Below are positions 1-12,269 of a stretch of DNA of 64,000 nt, piece after piece. This DNA is from Membranipora membranacea. Lineage: Eukaryota; Bryozoa; Gymnolaemata; Cheilostomatida; Membraniporidae. Positions within the stretch are counted from its first letter, which is position 1. Every line of letters starts with the position of its first letter. The translations under genes and the position numbers were made by a program. The notes under the pieces are model-generated. The model was given only the letters and a program-made list of their open reading frames with translations, made no database searches and was not told the origin of the DNA. Location: positions 38,502,001 through 38,566,000 of the forward strand of contig OU612065.1 of assembly GCA_914767715.1 (NCBI GenBank). The letters are read 5' to 3'.

Positions 1-59
1 GGGCTGCAGCGTACGCTGACAACGTTGTATTTGACATGACATTTAACAAAATTATTATA

Positions 60-430
60 AATGGTGAAAATGATAATTATACCACAATTTTAACATGTTT
101 GTTGCGTGAGAGGCCCGACTGAGTTCAAATCCCGGTGTAGACAGATTTCATTTACATATCATCTCTTTTACTACTTGATGGTTTAACTTGTTTTGGTACC
201 TATTTATTGCTACTTACACCCACTACATCATTAAATTTAACCACCTGGATTATTTCGCACTGAGCTTTGCAAGCTTAAGCGGCCCAGCGTGGCTGAGAGG
301 TGGGTGTGTTTAATCTCAGCCCAAGTTAAAATTCCGGTGAGGCCAGATTAAAAAAAGCAAGGAGGGATCCCTTATTTTTACATAACATATATAAATATAC
401 CACAATTATAACATGTTTGTTACGTTATAT
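60..430 (+). repeat. SINE-like repeats with tRNA-type B boxes, duplicated flanks
   Basis: GAGTTCAAATCCCGG at 121-135 is close to the RNA polymerase III B-box consensus. A second, decayed version is at 323-337 (AAGTTAAAATTCCGG), preceded by an A-box-like TGGCTGAGAGGTGGG near 290-304. A segment beginning ATACCACAATTNTAACATG occurs at about 79-108 and again at about 396-425. These look like two old tRNA-derived SINE copies or one duplicated copy. No intact tRNA gene is present. Confidence 0.45.
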
Positions 431-950
431 TCTATGGCTGTATTCACTGAAAATAATTGTGGGGGAGTTCTGCCACATAATAGGACAACGAGACTCCGGC
501 TGTCTACCTCATAGGTGGCATGGTAAGGACAGCCATTTTATTTTGCACTTATAATGACATCGCCAACTGGCCATCCATCATAAACTCAATCGTCAACGTG
601 AGTGTATATCATCCACACCCTTGAAGTTTTGTGGCATTTATGATCGCGGCATTTCTAGTTAATTCTATTAACTTGTATTGTGGCACCTTTCTGGAATGTT
701 AGTTGGACAATAAATAAATTGAAAGCACCCAAATTTTTCAGTATGCTGTTATTATCTATGCGTATCATATGTTAACTAATTTCATACCAGTTTGGATGCA
801 AATCGGCTAAGAATTCAGAAAACATTTAAATACCCTGTTGGTTTTTTTCGCCGAAACAACTTAAGTAATGTTCAATTGAACTATTTTGATTTTCATATAT
901 TTTACAACCTCTATAATATGGTATAACAATCAATTCTCCAAACACAAAAC

Positions 951-1050
951 TTAATAATTTTTTTTCTTTCCCCCCCAACTTTTGCCGCAATTTCTGGCAC
1001 AATATGGAAAAAAAACCGTCCAGAATTCAATTGTCTGCCAATAAACATAG
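951..1050. repeat. dispersed repeat, copy A
   Basis: A stretch containing CCCCCAACTTTTGCCGCAAT, then TATGGAAAA and ATTGTCTGCCAAT, recurs in the same orientation at about 29265-29355 (CCCCCAACATTTGCCGTAAT, TTATGGAAAA, ATTGTCTGCCAAA). Both copies are intronic. The family is not identified. Confidence 0.55.
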
Positions 1051-1064
1051 TGTAAATATATTAC

Positions 1065-4000
1065 CGGTGGAGTTGTTGCGAGAAGACGATTTCTTTTCCC
1101 TGTTATCATAACCACCATCTTGACAGGTAAGATCAGAACGACCGTCACCTGCATGCAAACCGCTGCAAATAAATATTCAGGCTAGTATAGAAAATTCATC
1201 CCTTTCACTTATTTAAAATTGATTCACAGATGTTTTGAGTCAAACAATCCAATATCCTCAATGAAAAGTCCCCTTTCATAGCTACCTAGAAATAATTGTT
1301 ACAGCGTATTTTTTGTAATGATGATCTAAGGTGTGGATCTAAAAGAAATGCTGAAATTTAATAACTAATAAGAAACATTTGAGTAAATGAGTCACAGACA
1401 CATTAGCTAGATGGATGGTGGCAAGCATGACTGGCAGCATGTCACTTTACTCCAGTAGGTAACCAGAAGTCAGCAGAGTGCCACAAATTCAGATATACAG
1501 CCTGATCATTACAAAGATGTGTTAATTCAATCCCTAGTAAGATGATCACATGTGTTAAAATATAGCATAGGCATAAATTCCTAATCAGTTAACATGATCA
1601 ACTTACCGGGTGTCCATAAGAGAATGCCCACATGATGTAGTAGATTTGGAGCTTTCACAATCGCTGACGTAAGATGCAGTACTTATAGCATGTTTGGCGC
1701 AACGGCTTTTTCCATCCAAAACTTCATTCTCAAGTTGATGCACATTAATATTAAATTTTCCATTATCAGGATAATTTACACTAAAACCATTAGCAGACAC
1801 GTCGGCTAGCTCGGTATCACACTTAACTAGGCTGCCTAAGACAAAGGTGTCCTTGCCATGCTGTCTCCCCTCTCTAGCCTCAGAGATGTTAAATTCTGCC
1901 ACCTCATCATCATGATCCTCGCCGTGCAGATTTCCGTTAACGTTTCCATGATTCTCAGACCTCGACGAAGGATCAGCGTGAGTCGAATCTTCACTTGTAT
2001 CTTCTATCACATCACTCTGACCTTCCACTGGGCCGCCAATTTCCGGCACAGTCACTATGAATTCCTGTATATGATCCCCTGATGACAAATTAAGCATGGC
2101 CAAATGCTCATTGAGGTCGTAGTTTGGTACAGGATTGCTGGTAGTTACGCTATCTTGTTGATCCTGATCAGTATTAAATGCATTCTGGTAATAGCCGTAC
2201 AACTCGGTGTAATGATTTTCCCAAAGTTTTGCCCATTCATCTTGGTAAGCTGACCCTAAAACATTGTCGGTATATATTAGATATATCGTTATGTTGATGT
2301 ATGGAGCTATGATTAATACTGATGATGAATATGGAATAGCTCACAAATGTAAAAAGAAAGCGATGTGTTAAAAATAAACCTGAAATTGATGTAGGTAAAA
2401 CTACCCAAAAGGAAAAACAAACACCCAACATTGGTATGCTAATTATATTTGAAAATGATTAAGGAAGAAACTTGACTCAAGTGCAAAATTTACAAGTTTC
2501 TAATAGTGTGACTAGCTAGCCCTAAGTCTGACAAAGAACTGTAAAAACACAGTAAACAAATTAAATGAAATTTCCACTTTCTCATTGGCAGTAAATTATT
2601 GTAGAACTGTTGAAATTCTGCTCTAAAATAGACCCCTGTAATAATGCAAATTATGCTTATGCTGAATGCAAAAAATACAAATAATTAAATTTCATGGAAA
2701 CCTGACACTTGGATGAAAAACATTCCTAAAGATGATGTAGAATGACAATAAAAGTATATATATGTGCTGTGATTAGTGAAGGGAATTAAGGACTCACTCC
2801 CCCTTGTTTGCTCCACCCATAAACATATAAATAAGTATTTATATGTTTTATTGTTCCACCTTTTTTGCTCCCAATCTCAGAAGTTCCCCCTAACTGAATG
2901 CACACACCTCATTCATATACAGATTTGTTTCCAGTTTTTCTTTGTATTCAAGAGATCAAAAATTCAATGAATGAGCTGATTTAAAAGAACGTTTTTATTT
3001 GAATTGCCTGAAACTTAAGTATTTGAAAGAACCTGCTAGCTTTAATGGAGTAATAATATATAGAATCAATATCACATTGATAATACTTTTATCCTACAAG
3101 AGGAATGTCCAAACATAATCATAGTATAAATAAAGTATACCTCTATCTCAGGGGTGCCCAAACTACAGTGGGCTATATTAATGCAATTTAGAAAATTTTA
3201 GTTTGGCTCGGTGAATATTGATGGCCGCTGGGAGGCCCCCCACCCCCCCCCCCCCGGAAAAAAATGTTTACTACATATAAAACACTCTTTTATATTGAAT
3301 AAATTTATACAAATCTTTTATATTGAATAAAGTTCATAATAATAATACTAGTTGAATTAAATAGCAAATTATTTGCTATTAAAATGAGATTAAATATATT
3401 TATTTTCTTTCTGACAACAATCATTTGAGACTAAACCAAAGACAAAGCCTCTATAATATCCGAAATTCAAAGCTTGATTATTATAATTTCTATTTATTTA
3501 TTTAATAATACATTCATTATAATATATGATATAATAAATATCAAATTTCATTTATTGTTAATTTTGGGTTCATAATGTAGATTGTAGGTAATCCTAATTT
3601 TCCTGGCCGCCAGACCAAAAGGTGTGATCTGCTCAAATGAAAAATTACAATTTTATTGTCTTATTATACAGTTTAGTGCTCCCTATATTGTGGGATAACT
3701 CTGGACACGACCTGGCGTATTGATAGCCGTATTGATAGCCGGTTATTAAGCACAGGGCAGTGGGTTTGAAACATTGCTGGTCATGACGCATGACAAAAGT
3801 AATTGTCCAAAATTGTACATTTTTAGGTTAGTATATTAAACATTCTATAACCAAGAGCATTGAATTGAATTAGAATATGGTATTTACCGTTAGTATCACC
3901 AGCAGATTCATCCACAATAACATCGCCTGAGACTTCATCATCATCAGTGTTAACTGAAGTCAAGTCAGGTGACGCTGCAATAAAGTTAAGTATACCACTA

Positions 4001-7000
4001 AACAGGACTAGTGAGAAGTACACCTACACAAGATTTTCCAAATACTGTTTCACTCATAAGCTGGAGTTTTTTTCTTCCAGTTTTGCACACTATATCCATG
4101 TCTATGTCCCCTACTAGTAACAATCATTTGTGGATCATTTCTTTAAAGTAAGGCTGCACCATAAACATATAAATACATATATTTATTGTTGACCCTGCTG
4201 CATCAATAAAGGTACTATTGATCTAAATTACTCAATTTATAGGTAAAAATTAGCAGTAAAGTAAAACTGTATCGCCATCCGGTAATGTAACGTAATACCC
4301 TAAATCCAAAAAAGAGAAAATCTCTTGACACGTTGTTATCATCCCTCACACAAACTTTACAATGTTTTTTCCAGGGCAAGAGCAAACCTCCAACACCTAG
4401 GAAGTCTGATCTGCACCAAACTTTTGGGGTTACTGTATTATGGGCCATAACCATGATTCTTGATTTATGATACGCAATGTTATGAAGATTTAGAGATCAG
4501 AAATACCCCACAAACAAGCTCCCATTTTCTTTTATCACTGGTATACAACATGATTTGATTTAAATTATGAGGCCACGTCAAGATAAATCAATTGGTACAA
4601 AATAGCTGCTAAGTTGTTATCTCAACAAACCCGTCCACAATACTAATATTGAGAAAATTACATCATAGAGATCATGGAATTTTCTATACATCAGGGAGCC
4701 TTAAAGGTCCCCTGACCCTCCACCCCCAAACCTTACAAAGTCCTATAGGCTAATCAAACAGGACGCAAAATGAAAGTGACTTTGCAAACCTTGTAGCCTT
4801 GTCATTTGGTGATAATTACGGATTACTACATATAATCGACATAATGGGGATACATTCCCATTAAAAATATACCCTCAGCCCCTGTTAATGCGGTTTTTTC
4901 CCACAAATTGTAAGACTTCACATGGTCAGGTGAGACTTTCCATCATGAGGACACATTTGAATATTATAACTTACGAGAAATATCTGTAGTTTGTGTTATA
5001 TCATCACCATCTGTCATCACCAACTCCTCGGCTATACATGGAGGTGCAAATATACTCTCATCCATATAGTCTCCATACTTTTCTACCCAACCATTCCATA
5101 CCAGCTGCTCACCAAACTTACACCAATACTCCTCCCAGGTGATTGGTTTGGCAGGTTCAGCTTTTGTATCGGATGCCATTCCCGATAAATGATGATTGTC
5201 ATCTATGGGAGTGACTTTTATTTCCTCTGACTCACAGATTTCATGTTCATGCTCAGGGGTTTTATTATTTATAACCTCCTTTTCTTCTGTGTTAACTTCT
5301 TCCTTTGTGGTTTCTAAATTTTCTTCCTATTTAAAAGATAAGCATTCAAGGATTTTGGTTGGTTGGGTTGTTATTCTGGTGGTACACGATAGATGTAAGT
5401 TCTGTTCTGTGTCGCCACTTTAAAGGAGACCCTGGTAAAGCAGCTGAGGAAATTTCCCTCTCTTCCACTTGACGGTCAAAGTTTGATTTAGAAACAATTT
5501 AGTATAATATAATCAAGGACGAAATTGATATCAAAGCTAATATCTTTGCTGAAAATCAGCGATTCGCAAATTTCAGGAATTTAACGATTTTAAGGTTTTA
5601 GAGAATCTATAAGTTGTCATAAAAGAACCGCCAAAGCTGAATTTATTTTACGCAGGTTTGGAAAAAAAACTCTTTAATTTAATCAATTTTGGGCCTTTCA
5701 TCCTCACTCTGTGAGCAAACTATACCTGAACGGGGTTGTGTTTTCAGAGTAATCTTCCATTATCGTTTTCAGATAAGACTATACTTTTGCTAAATTTAAT
5801 ATAAGCCATAAAGGAAGCAGCTGAGACCATTGATATGAATTCATGGATTAGTGGTAATATACATAGCATGGCTATTTGTGGAGAAATTACATCAGTATAA
5901 AATTTTGTGTCATTAATTGGATCTAGCTTGAATTCTGGCAGTTGTAATGTTTTGTATTGACTGACGTCCCACTAACGACCTTTAAAACTCAGGCATGCTA
6001 CTTGACAAATGTTTACAAGGTGTCGGCTGTAGCATTACTGAACTTTTGGACCATTCAAAGATGAGAAATTGTTTCTAGCAATCATACATAAATTTCCATT
6101 TGCTTGTTCAGGGTCAGATATGTTCTCCTCATACATGAATACATATCAGTAGATGAGACCTTTAGCTGTAAAAACACTTTGGTTTCAGCTAACCAAATTT
6201 GATATTTGGTAATAAAAAAATTCATTCTATATGCTGAAAGAAAAAAGTATCGGCAAATCTTGATTTCTATTACAATTAAAATTAAACAATAATAAATTGA
6301 AAAACCTGATCAATCACAATGAAATTCAGTGTAAGGAAAGAAGGTGTCATAAAATATGCAGCTAAATTTATTTTGCAACAAAAATTCCACATATATACTT
6401 AGTTTTTGTATTAAATATAGAATTGTTTTGTATTACAATAAAATTAATGTATACATAGTATTCGGAAATTTTTTCCTGCCATAAACATTTTCAGGTTGAC
6501 ATAAAATTCAAAATTCAATGCTGGAATATTATTATTTCCCTTTATTTTAATGATATATTTATAATAATATATATTATAATAAATATCGAATTATATTCCC
6601 ATGCAATTTTTGTCCCATACGCGGTTCAGCATAAAAAGCTTATGTGATTATACTCATTTTGTTTCTATACTTATTTCCCCGGCTGCCAGGCCAAAAAGTG
6701 TGGTCTGCACCAATGATAGCATATACAAAAAATTGCAAATTCATGGTCTCATCTGTTCGATGCCCCCTATAATAAGGGGCAACTCCTGATACAACCCCAT
6801 TGATATTTATTGCTTCAAATATTTTAGCAAGTATTATTTAGCCTTGTCACGCAGCCACTGGTTTTGGTTTTTTTTGTTTAGTTGGTGGCCTTGTATTTCT
6901 CGGTATAGTATCGGTAGTTGTCTCCCGCTGTTTTAGCTCTAATCTTCACCACTTTGAGCTTTGACTTTTTCTCCGGTCCATAGGCAAATAAATTGACTTT

Positions 7001-10000
7001 GTCATTTATCATATTCAAAATAAAGATGGGTGAGTTGATTGCACTAAATATTGCAGTAATAATGTGAAAACATGGCTAAGTTGAACAAATTTAAAACACC
7101 CATGAGTATGACCATGATCAAGGTCATGGTCATAATCATGGGTGTTTTAATTTTTTTTAACTTAGCCATGTTTTCACATTATTACTACAATATTTAGTGC
7201 AATCAACTTATTTATATTTATTTTGAATATTATGATGACAAAGTAAATTTATTTGCCTATGGAACAGAGAAAAAGTCAAAGCTCAAAGTGGTGGAGATTA
7301 GAGCTAAAACAGCAGAAGACAACTACCGATACTATACCGAGAAATACAAGGCCACCAACCAAACCAAAAAAACCAAAACCAGTGGCCGCGTCACAAGGCC
7401 AAGTATTATTATCAAACCATATCAACAACAATGTTAATTGTTAAATGCCCTACAAGCAAATTTTCACTTGTATGTGAACAAGACTTATCTGGTAGTCATA
7501 AACTTAAATTACAACACTAAAAATTAGAGTACTGCTAGTTTTTATAAGATTTGACTGATTTATCCATAGACATATAAAAGCTATGAGATGAGTATTTGCA
7601 TCTTCACGGATGAATCTATGGCTTCAGCTTAAGGAAGTTTCTAGAAGGAAAGCAAAACCAGGCTGACAATTCAATATTTTGAGGTGACATCATTATAATT
7701 AATTGCTTTTAGACTTTTGTCACCATGTAGGAAACATCCCACCTTTTTATTGACCACATCAGCTAAGGAAATGGTACGTGTAACAGATAGGTAACTTTCC
7801 ATATTTAATCCTATGCCTTTTAACCCAATCTAGTTTTAATCTCTGGTTTTATCGAGAAGCCTCCTGTGGTCTTCCTGCTCACAGTTGTAGAGATACTACC
7901 CCTGATAATCTGCACTCACACCTCAGTAATCCACAATCATGCCATAATATCCACAATCATACCACACGGTTCTGGATTCTGTTACAAAATAGCAATACCG
8001 GGGGCGTCGGACAATTAACTGCTCTTAAAAGGTTTAACTTACGTCGTTACATTGGTTCCTTTGCTTCCGAGACTTTTTCCTTGTTTTCTTTACTTGCTTT
8101 ATAACCTGGAGAAAAATAATTCATATTATTATGCGATGATATCATATGGTTATCAGAAGATAGCATAAGTTTGAATTCAGCAATTTAGTTTAAAAGGACA
8201 GCCAAGAGACTAAAAGGTTCAATTCTGAAACCTTGTGATGCATTTTTGAAACTGGGCTTGAGGCGTGTTGAGACAGCGTTTAATGAAAAGGATATTTCTG
8301 ATGAACCCTCCAGCGACTTTTGCTAATTTCTCTTGCATGCCATACCACGAGTAGAATCATATTCTGTTATAAATCAATCAATACAAATATAACAAATTTT
8401 GGTAGTTAGATGCTGCATTTTCTCTAATTCCGATGTGTTGTCACACATAGGCTATCTATTTTTCAGATAATGGCAGCTCATTATCAATATTTACAGAGTT
8501 GCCTCCTATTACCTAAAGAGAAGACAATAATTTCTCTGCAGTTTCTCTCAAATGTTGTAGCATCTTTTCTTAATTTTCAAACGTTGCAATAAACCAAGAA
8601 TTATGAGTGATATCGAGTCATGCCAAGAGCTCAAACCAAACCACTGAATCGTATTATGAAGTGAAAAACTAACATAAACTAAGATAGAGCTGGTGCAATA
8701 CAGAGAAAACAAGACAGTAGTAACAGTACTAACAAACTTCTACCATCAAGATCAGAGGCACTACATAAAACTCACATATGTGTAAAACTGCAGCCTCGGA
8801 ATGGAGTAATTTCAAAATTCCAGACTTTCTCCTTACCGAGTGCATCAATATTATGAATTCATACAATTCTTGTAGTCTACATATATGGAATGAGTCACCA
8901 TAGATTTGTTAGAGCAGCCCTTCTCACATAATATTTATATAGTAAGACGAAGACCAACCTTGTCAGCTTTGTCATATGGAGAGTTGAAGAAAGATAACGG
9001 CAGCCCCATCTCTCTCATTATCTCCACATCTTGCTCGTACTCGCCAGCGTATTGCATAAGTAACACTGTTCTCTTTTTCTCTACAATATGTCAAAGAAAC
9101 ACTGTTTAGTTTCCCTAGGCACTTGTTTTTATAATATTTAAGTCTTCACGGGTAACTTTCCTAAGCACATAAGCACATCATCTCTTTAATTGAAAAACAT
9201 AAATAAAGTGACTGAGAAAAAGCCCTGTAGTCACCTAAAAAAGAATATACATAATGACAGAAAAGCAATGGAAAACTTCTGGGCTGGTTCATATTGTGAG
9301 TCTGTAGGTGGTGAAATGCAGACGTCAAAGAGAAACTTGCCTTGATTTTTGCTATTTTTATAAGGGATTTTAGCAAGTTATCCGCCAAATAATGAAAAAG
9401 TGATAACTGAGGACCATGGATTGAGATTTCAATATATTGTGAGTCAATAGGTGGTGAAATGCAGACGTCAAAGAGAAACTTGCCTTGATTTTTGCTATTT
9501 TTTTAAGGGATTTTAGCAAGTTATCCGCCAAATAATGAAAAAGTGATAATTGAGGACTATGGATTGAGATTTCAATATATTGTGAGTCAGTAGATGGTGA
9601 AATGCCGAAGTCAAAGAGAAACTTGCCTTGATTTTTGCTATTTTTATAAGGGATTTTAGCAAGTTATCCGCCAAATAATGAAAAAGTGATAATTGAGGAC
9701 TATGGATTGAGATTTCAATATATTGTGAGTCAGTAGATGGTGAAATGCCGAAGTCAAAGAGAAACTTGCCTTGATTTTTGCTATTTTTATAAGGGATTTT
9801 AGCAAGTTATCCGCCAAATAATGAAAAAGTGATAATTGAGGACTATGGATTGAGATTTCAATATATTGTGAGTCAGTAGATGGTGAAATGCCGAAGTCAA
9901 AGAGAAACTTGCCTTGATTTTTGCTATTTTTATAAGGGATTTTAGCAAGTTATCCGCCAAATAATGAAAAAGTGATAATTGAGGACTATGGATTGAGATT

Positions 10001-12269
10001 TCAATATATTGTGAGTCAGTAGATGGTGAAATGCCGAAGTCAAAGAGAAACTTGCCTTGATTTTTGCTATTTTTATAAGGGATTTTAGCAAGTTATCCGC
10101 CAAATAATGAAAAAGTGATAATTGAGGACCATGGATCGAGATGTTAATATATAAGTAATGAACTGTTGTGATTAGAAGTATCAGTATAGTGATGACACAG
10201 GTGATTATCTCTCATTTGATGATACCCGGGAGATACCATGGGGCAAAGACTGTTTTTGAGGCAAATGTGCATCACGCTTAATGACATTATTTCTTACAAA
10301 CCAAAGTTCCATACACTAGTAGCAAGCACTTTTTATGACAAAGTATATGCAACCTTTTTTTGCAACATTTAATGTTTGTGATAGCAAATAAATCTATACC
10401 AATCAAAGTCGAACCATAATAAAGTGATATAGAAACATAGAGATAAAGTAGAGCTGTACAGATATCGTACCAAACTCCGCCTCTGAATCAGTACTGATCA
10501 CTTCCTCCTCATCTGACAGATCATATGACCCATCACCCTCTACACCGCTCTCCACAAACTCATCATCATCCTGGGAGATACACAATTATCAGATCAGAAA
10601 ATATCAGTTGAATCATTTTAGAATTTTTCCCTCTTTGACAGAGAGGACAATACTCCAAAACAAATTATGGTGATTTTATTTGTTATTCTCTTTGGCAACC
10701 TAAATAATTATTTGGAAAATGATTTACATTTAGATTAGTGTCAATTCAAAAAAAGAGAAAAAAAAATTATGAGAGTAGAAGCAGATATTTTATAGGTGGC
10801 ATCACATGGGATCATATATGAAGCTCGTAGGTAAGGTAGAGCTTTTGTTCACATACTAATTCTAATTAATAATGCATCAGCTTTATTTTCATTGACATTC
10901 ATTTCTCTATTGACGATGTATCAAGACCAAGCCATGTGCCAAAGCAAGCAAATAAACAAAATCTTGAGGGGTAACATTGATGGAGCTTTGCAGATGATTG
11001 ACCAAGTAGCTGAGTGAAGCACCACAGGAATGGGTATGGACTTTGTTGGTTTTGCTATTCATATGGCGTTTATCTTCAGAGCCATCTCTGAGTTATGAAC
11101 ACTCAAAAATATAGAAATGACAGCTTGTCCACCGTCCGTCAGCATACTATCATTTGTAAAAACATTAAACTACATAGACATCAGGTAACTATTAACATGG
11201 TAAAGATGCCAATAAAGTTTTAAAAACAGTTGAATTAAAATTCACCACCCACCATATTCTTGTCAATACTGACCGAATCAAACCAACACCTGGCATAATA
11301 TATCTAGCCTTATATCAACATAGAGGCAGATCAGGGTTTTTATCACTGCAGTTGATTTTTATTTTAAGAGATTTACTGGATTTATGTCAATTTCAGCCTT
11401 TATATAATTGTTTTGAACCAGGACTTCAACCAGGTGGATGTAATAAGAAATTAACACAGCTAGATATGATAGCTGTTCACGAATGTGGCGAGACCGAAAC
11501 ACAAAAAATTATTCTATGAAACTTAACAGTTGGTCGAGTAACAAAGTGAAAATATTTTTATGATTATGGTCACAAGTTTAGATAGTCTATGGCTGAATAC
11601 TCACCGTATAATAGAACTCATCCTGACTTGTACCAACTACTCGCATTCCTTTCTTACATTGCCATCTGTCACTAAAGTAAAATATTACCATTTCTTGTAC
11701 TACCAGACCAGGAGCAGAAAGGTTTTCACTTTCTCATGAAAATAAGTATAAATGGCAATTTCTGTGTGGGCAATACTATACATCCATAATTAGACAGTCT
11801 ATGCTATCCTAAATGCTCGAAAGAAGAGATCATTCTAATTAAAAGTGCTCCTATGTTGTAATCTTACTCTTCAATTATCTTCACATATTTCCCAGAGGAT
11901 AGCGCGTTATCAGCATATCGTTACACTTTATTTACTCATTATCATAAGATGCCTGTCAGATCATTTTCGATCGGAATTTGGGTTTGAAACACAGATTAAG
12001 CTGCTTGTTGAGATCAACTTAAGCTCAACAACCAGCTGGATCTATTTTCAAAGCCAACTCTGATGGGATTGACTGTGCAAAAACTAAGATGCAGTTTATG
12101 TCACAAGTTTGATAGATGGATATAAGATACAACGCAGCTCAACTGACCTGAGGCTGGTCTGAGTACAGATACAATGAATTGTATTAGGACTGCTAACATT
12201 TTCATCTCCGGCTTGTGAGGGATAGAAATAGATATCTGCGAGGGTCACCGCACTAGTAGGCCTATGCAT
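1065..12269 (-). CDS. TGS1: TGS1, trimethylguanosine synthase 1 (N-terminal part; gene continues past the left edge)
   Basis: Nine coding exons, read 5' to 3': 12269-12148, 11671-11605, 10570-10471, 9080-8959, 8105-8043, 5326-4975, 3974-3888, 2249-1607 and 1162-1065. All have GT-AG borders and matching phases (1,654 nt, 551 codons plus one base). TGS1 hypermethylates the m7G cap of snRNAs, snoRNAs and telomerase RNA. Family landmarks seen: an acidic DDDEFVESG stretch, the MREMGLPLSF motif followed by a basic KKTRKKSRK segment, WEEYWCKFGEQLVWNGW, and DEWAKLWENHYTELYGYY. These match the N-terminal region of animal TGS1 in the same order. The remainder is a low-complexity acidic linker. The methyltransferase domain is not in the window and should lie to the left. 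The start at 12269 follows a possible acceptor (TTTGCAG); an upstream in-frame ATG at 12365 exists, so the 5' end may be an untranslated exon. The gene is head-to-head with RSRC1. Confidence 0.93.
3149..3703. mobile_element. hAT-like non-autonomous DNA transposon remnant in a TGS1 intron
   Basis: The left end reads CAGGGGTGCCCAAACTACAG, typical of hAT-type termini. The reverse complement of the right end reads CCAGAGTTATCCCACA, a decayed counterpart. The right 105 bp (3597-3703, GGCCGCCAGACCAAAAGGTG and onwards) recurs at 6676-6788. There is no coding capacity. I found no clear target-site duplication. Confidence 0.45.
6676..6788. repeat. second copy of the hAT-like element's right end
   Basis: GGCTGCCAGGCCAAAAAGTG matches the element at 3597-3703 with scattered differences, and both end in AACTCC/AACTCTGG-like sequence. 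An AT-rich stretch to its left resembles the interior of the first copy. It lies in the same TGS1 intron as the palindrome at 6841. Confidence 0.45.
6839..7399. mobile_element. long palindromic (foldback) element with 11-bp target-site duplication
   Basis: The left arm starts GCCTTGTCACGCAGCCACTG at 6841, and the right arm ends with its near-complement CAGTGGCCGCGTCACAAGGC at 7399. The arms (about 270 nt each) stay complementary nearly to the centre at about 7115-7120, which is itself palindromic (GACCATGATCAAGGTCATGG). The element is flanked by CAAGTATTATT at 6828-6838 and again at 7400-7410. Long inverted repeats with a 9-11 bp duplication fit Mutator-like foldback elements. There is no transposase. 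Confidence 0.75.
9291..10148. repeat. 143-bp tandem satellite, six copies
   Basis: Units begin with ATATTGTGAGTC at 9291, 9434, 9577, 9720, 9863 and 10006, an exact 143-bp spacing. Copies 3-6 are almost identical; copies 1-2 differ at several sites, for example GCAGACGTC in place of GCCGAAGTC. The array lies in the TGS1 intron between the exons at 10570-10471 and 9080-8959. The units have no shared open frame of note. Confidence 0.95.

Noticed and set aside
3717-3790. B-box-like GGGTTTGAAACATTGCTGG near 3760
   Set aside because: It could be the tail of an old SINE, but no A box or element boundary is visible, so it is too weak to annotate.
6601-7444. Short open frames within and near the palindrome (for example 7253-7444)
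   Set aside because: Their apparent coding content is produced by the inverted-repeat arms. The same sequence appears reversed in the other arm.
9291-10148. Regularly spaced repeats as a possible CRISPR array
   Set aside because: The whole 143-bp unit repeats with no variable spacers, and the context is a eukaryotic intron. It is a satellite.
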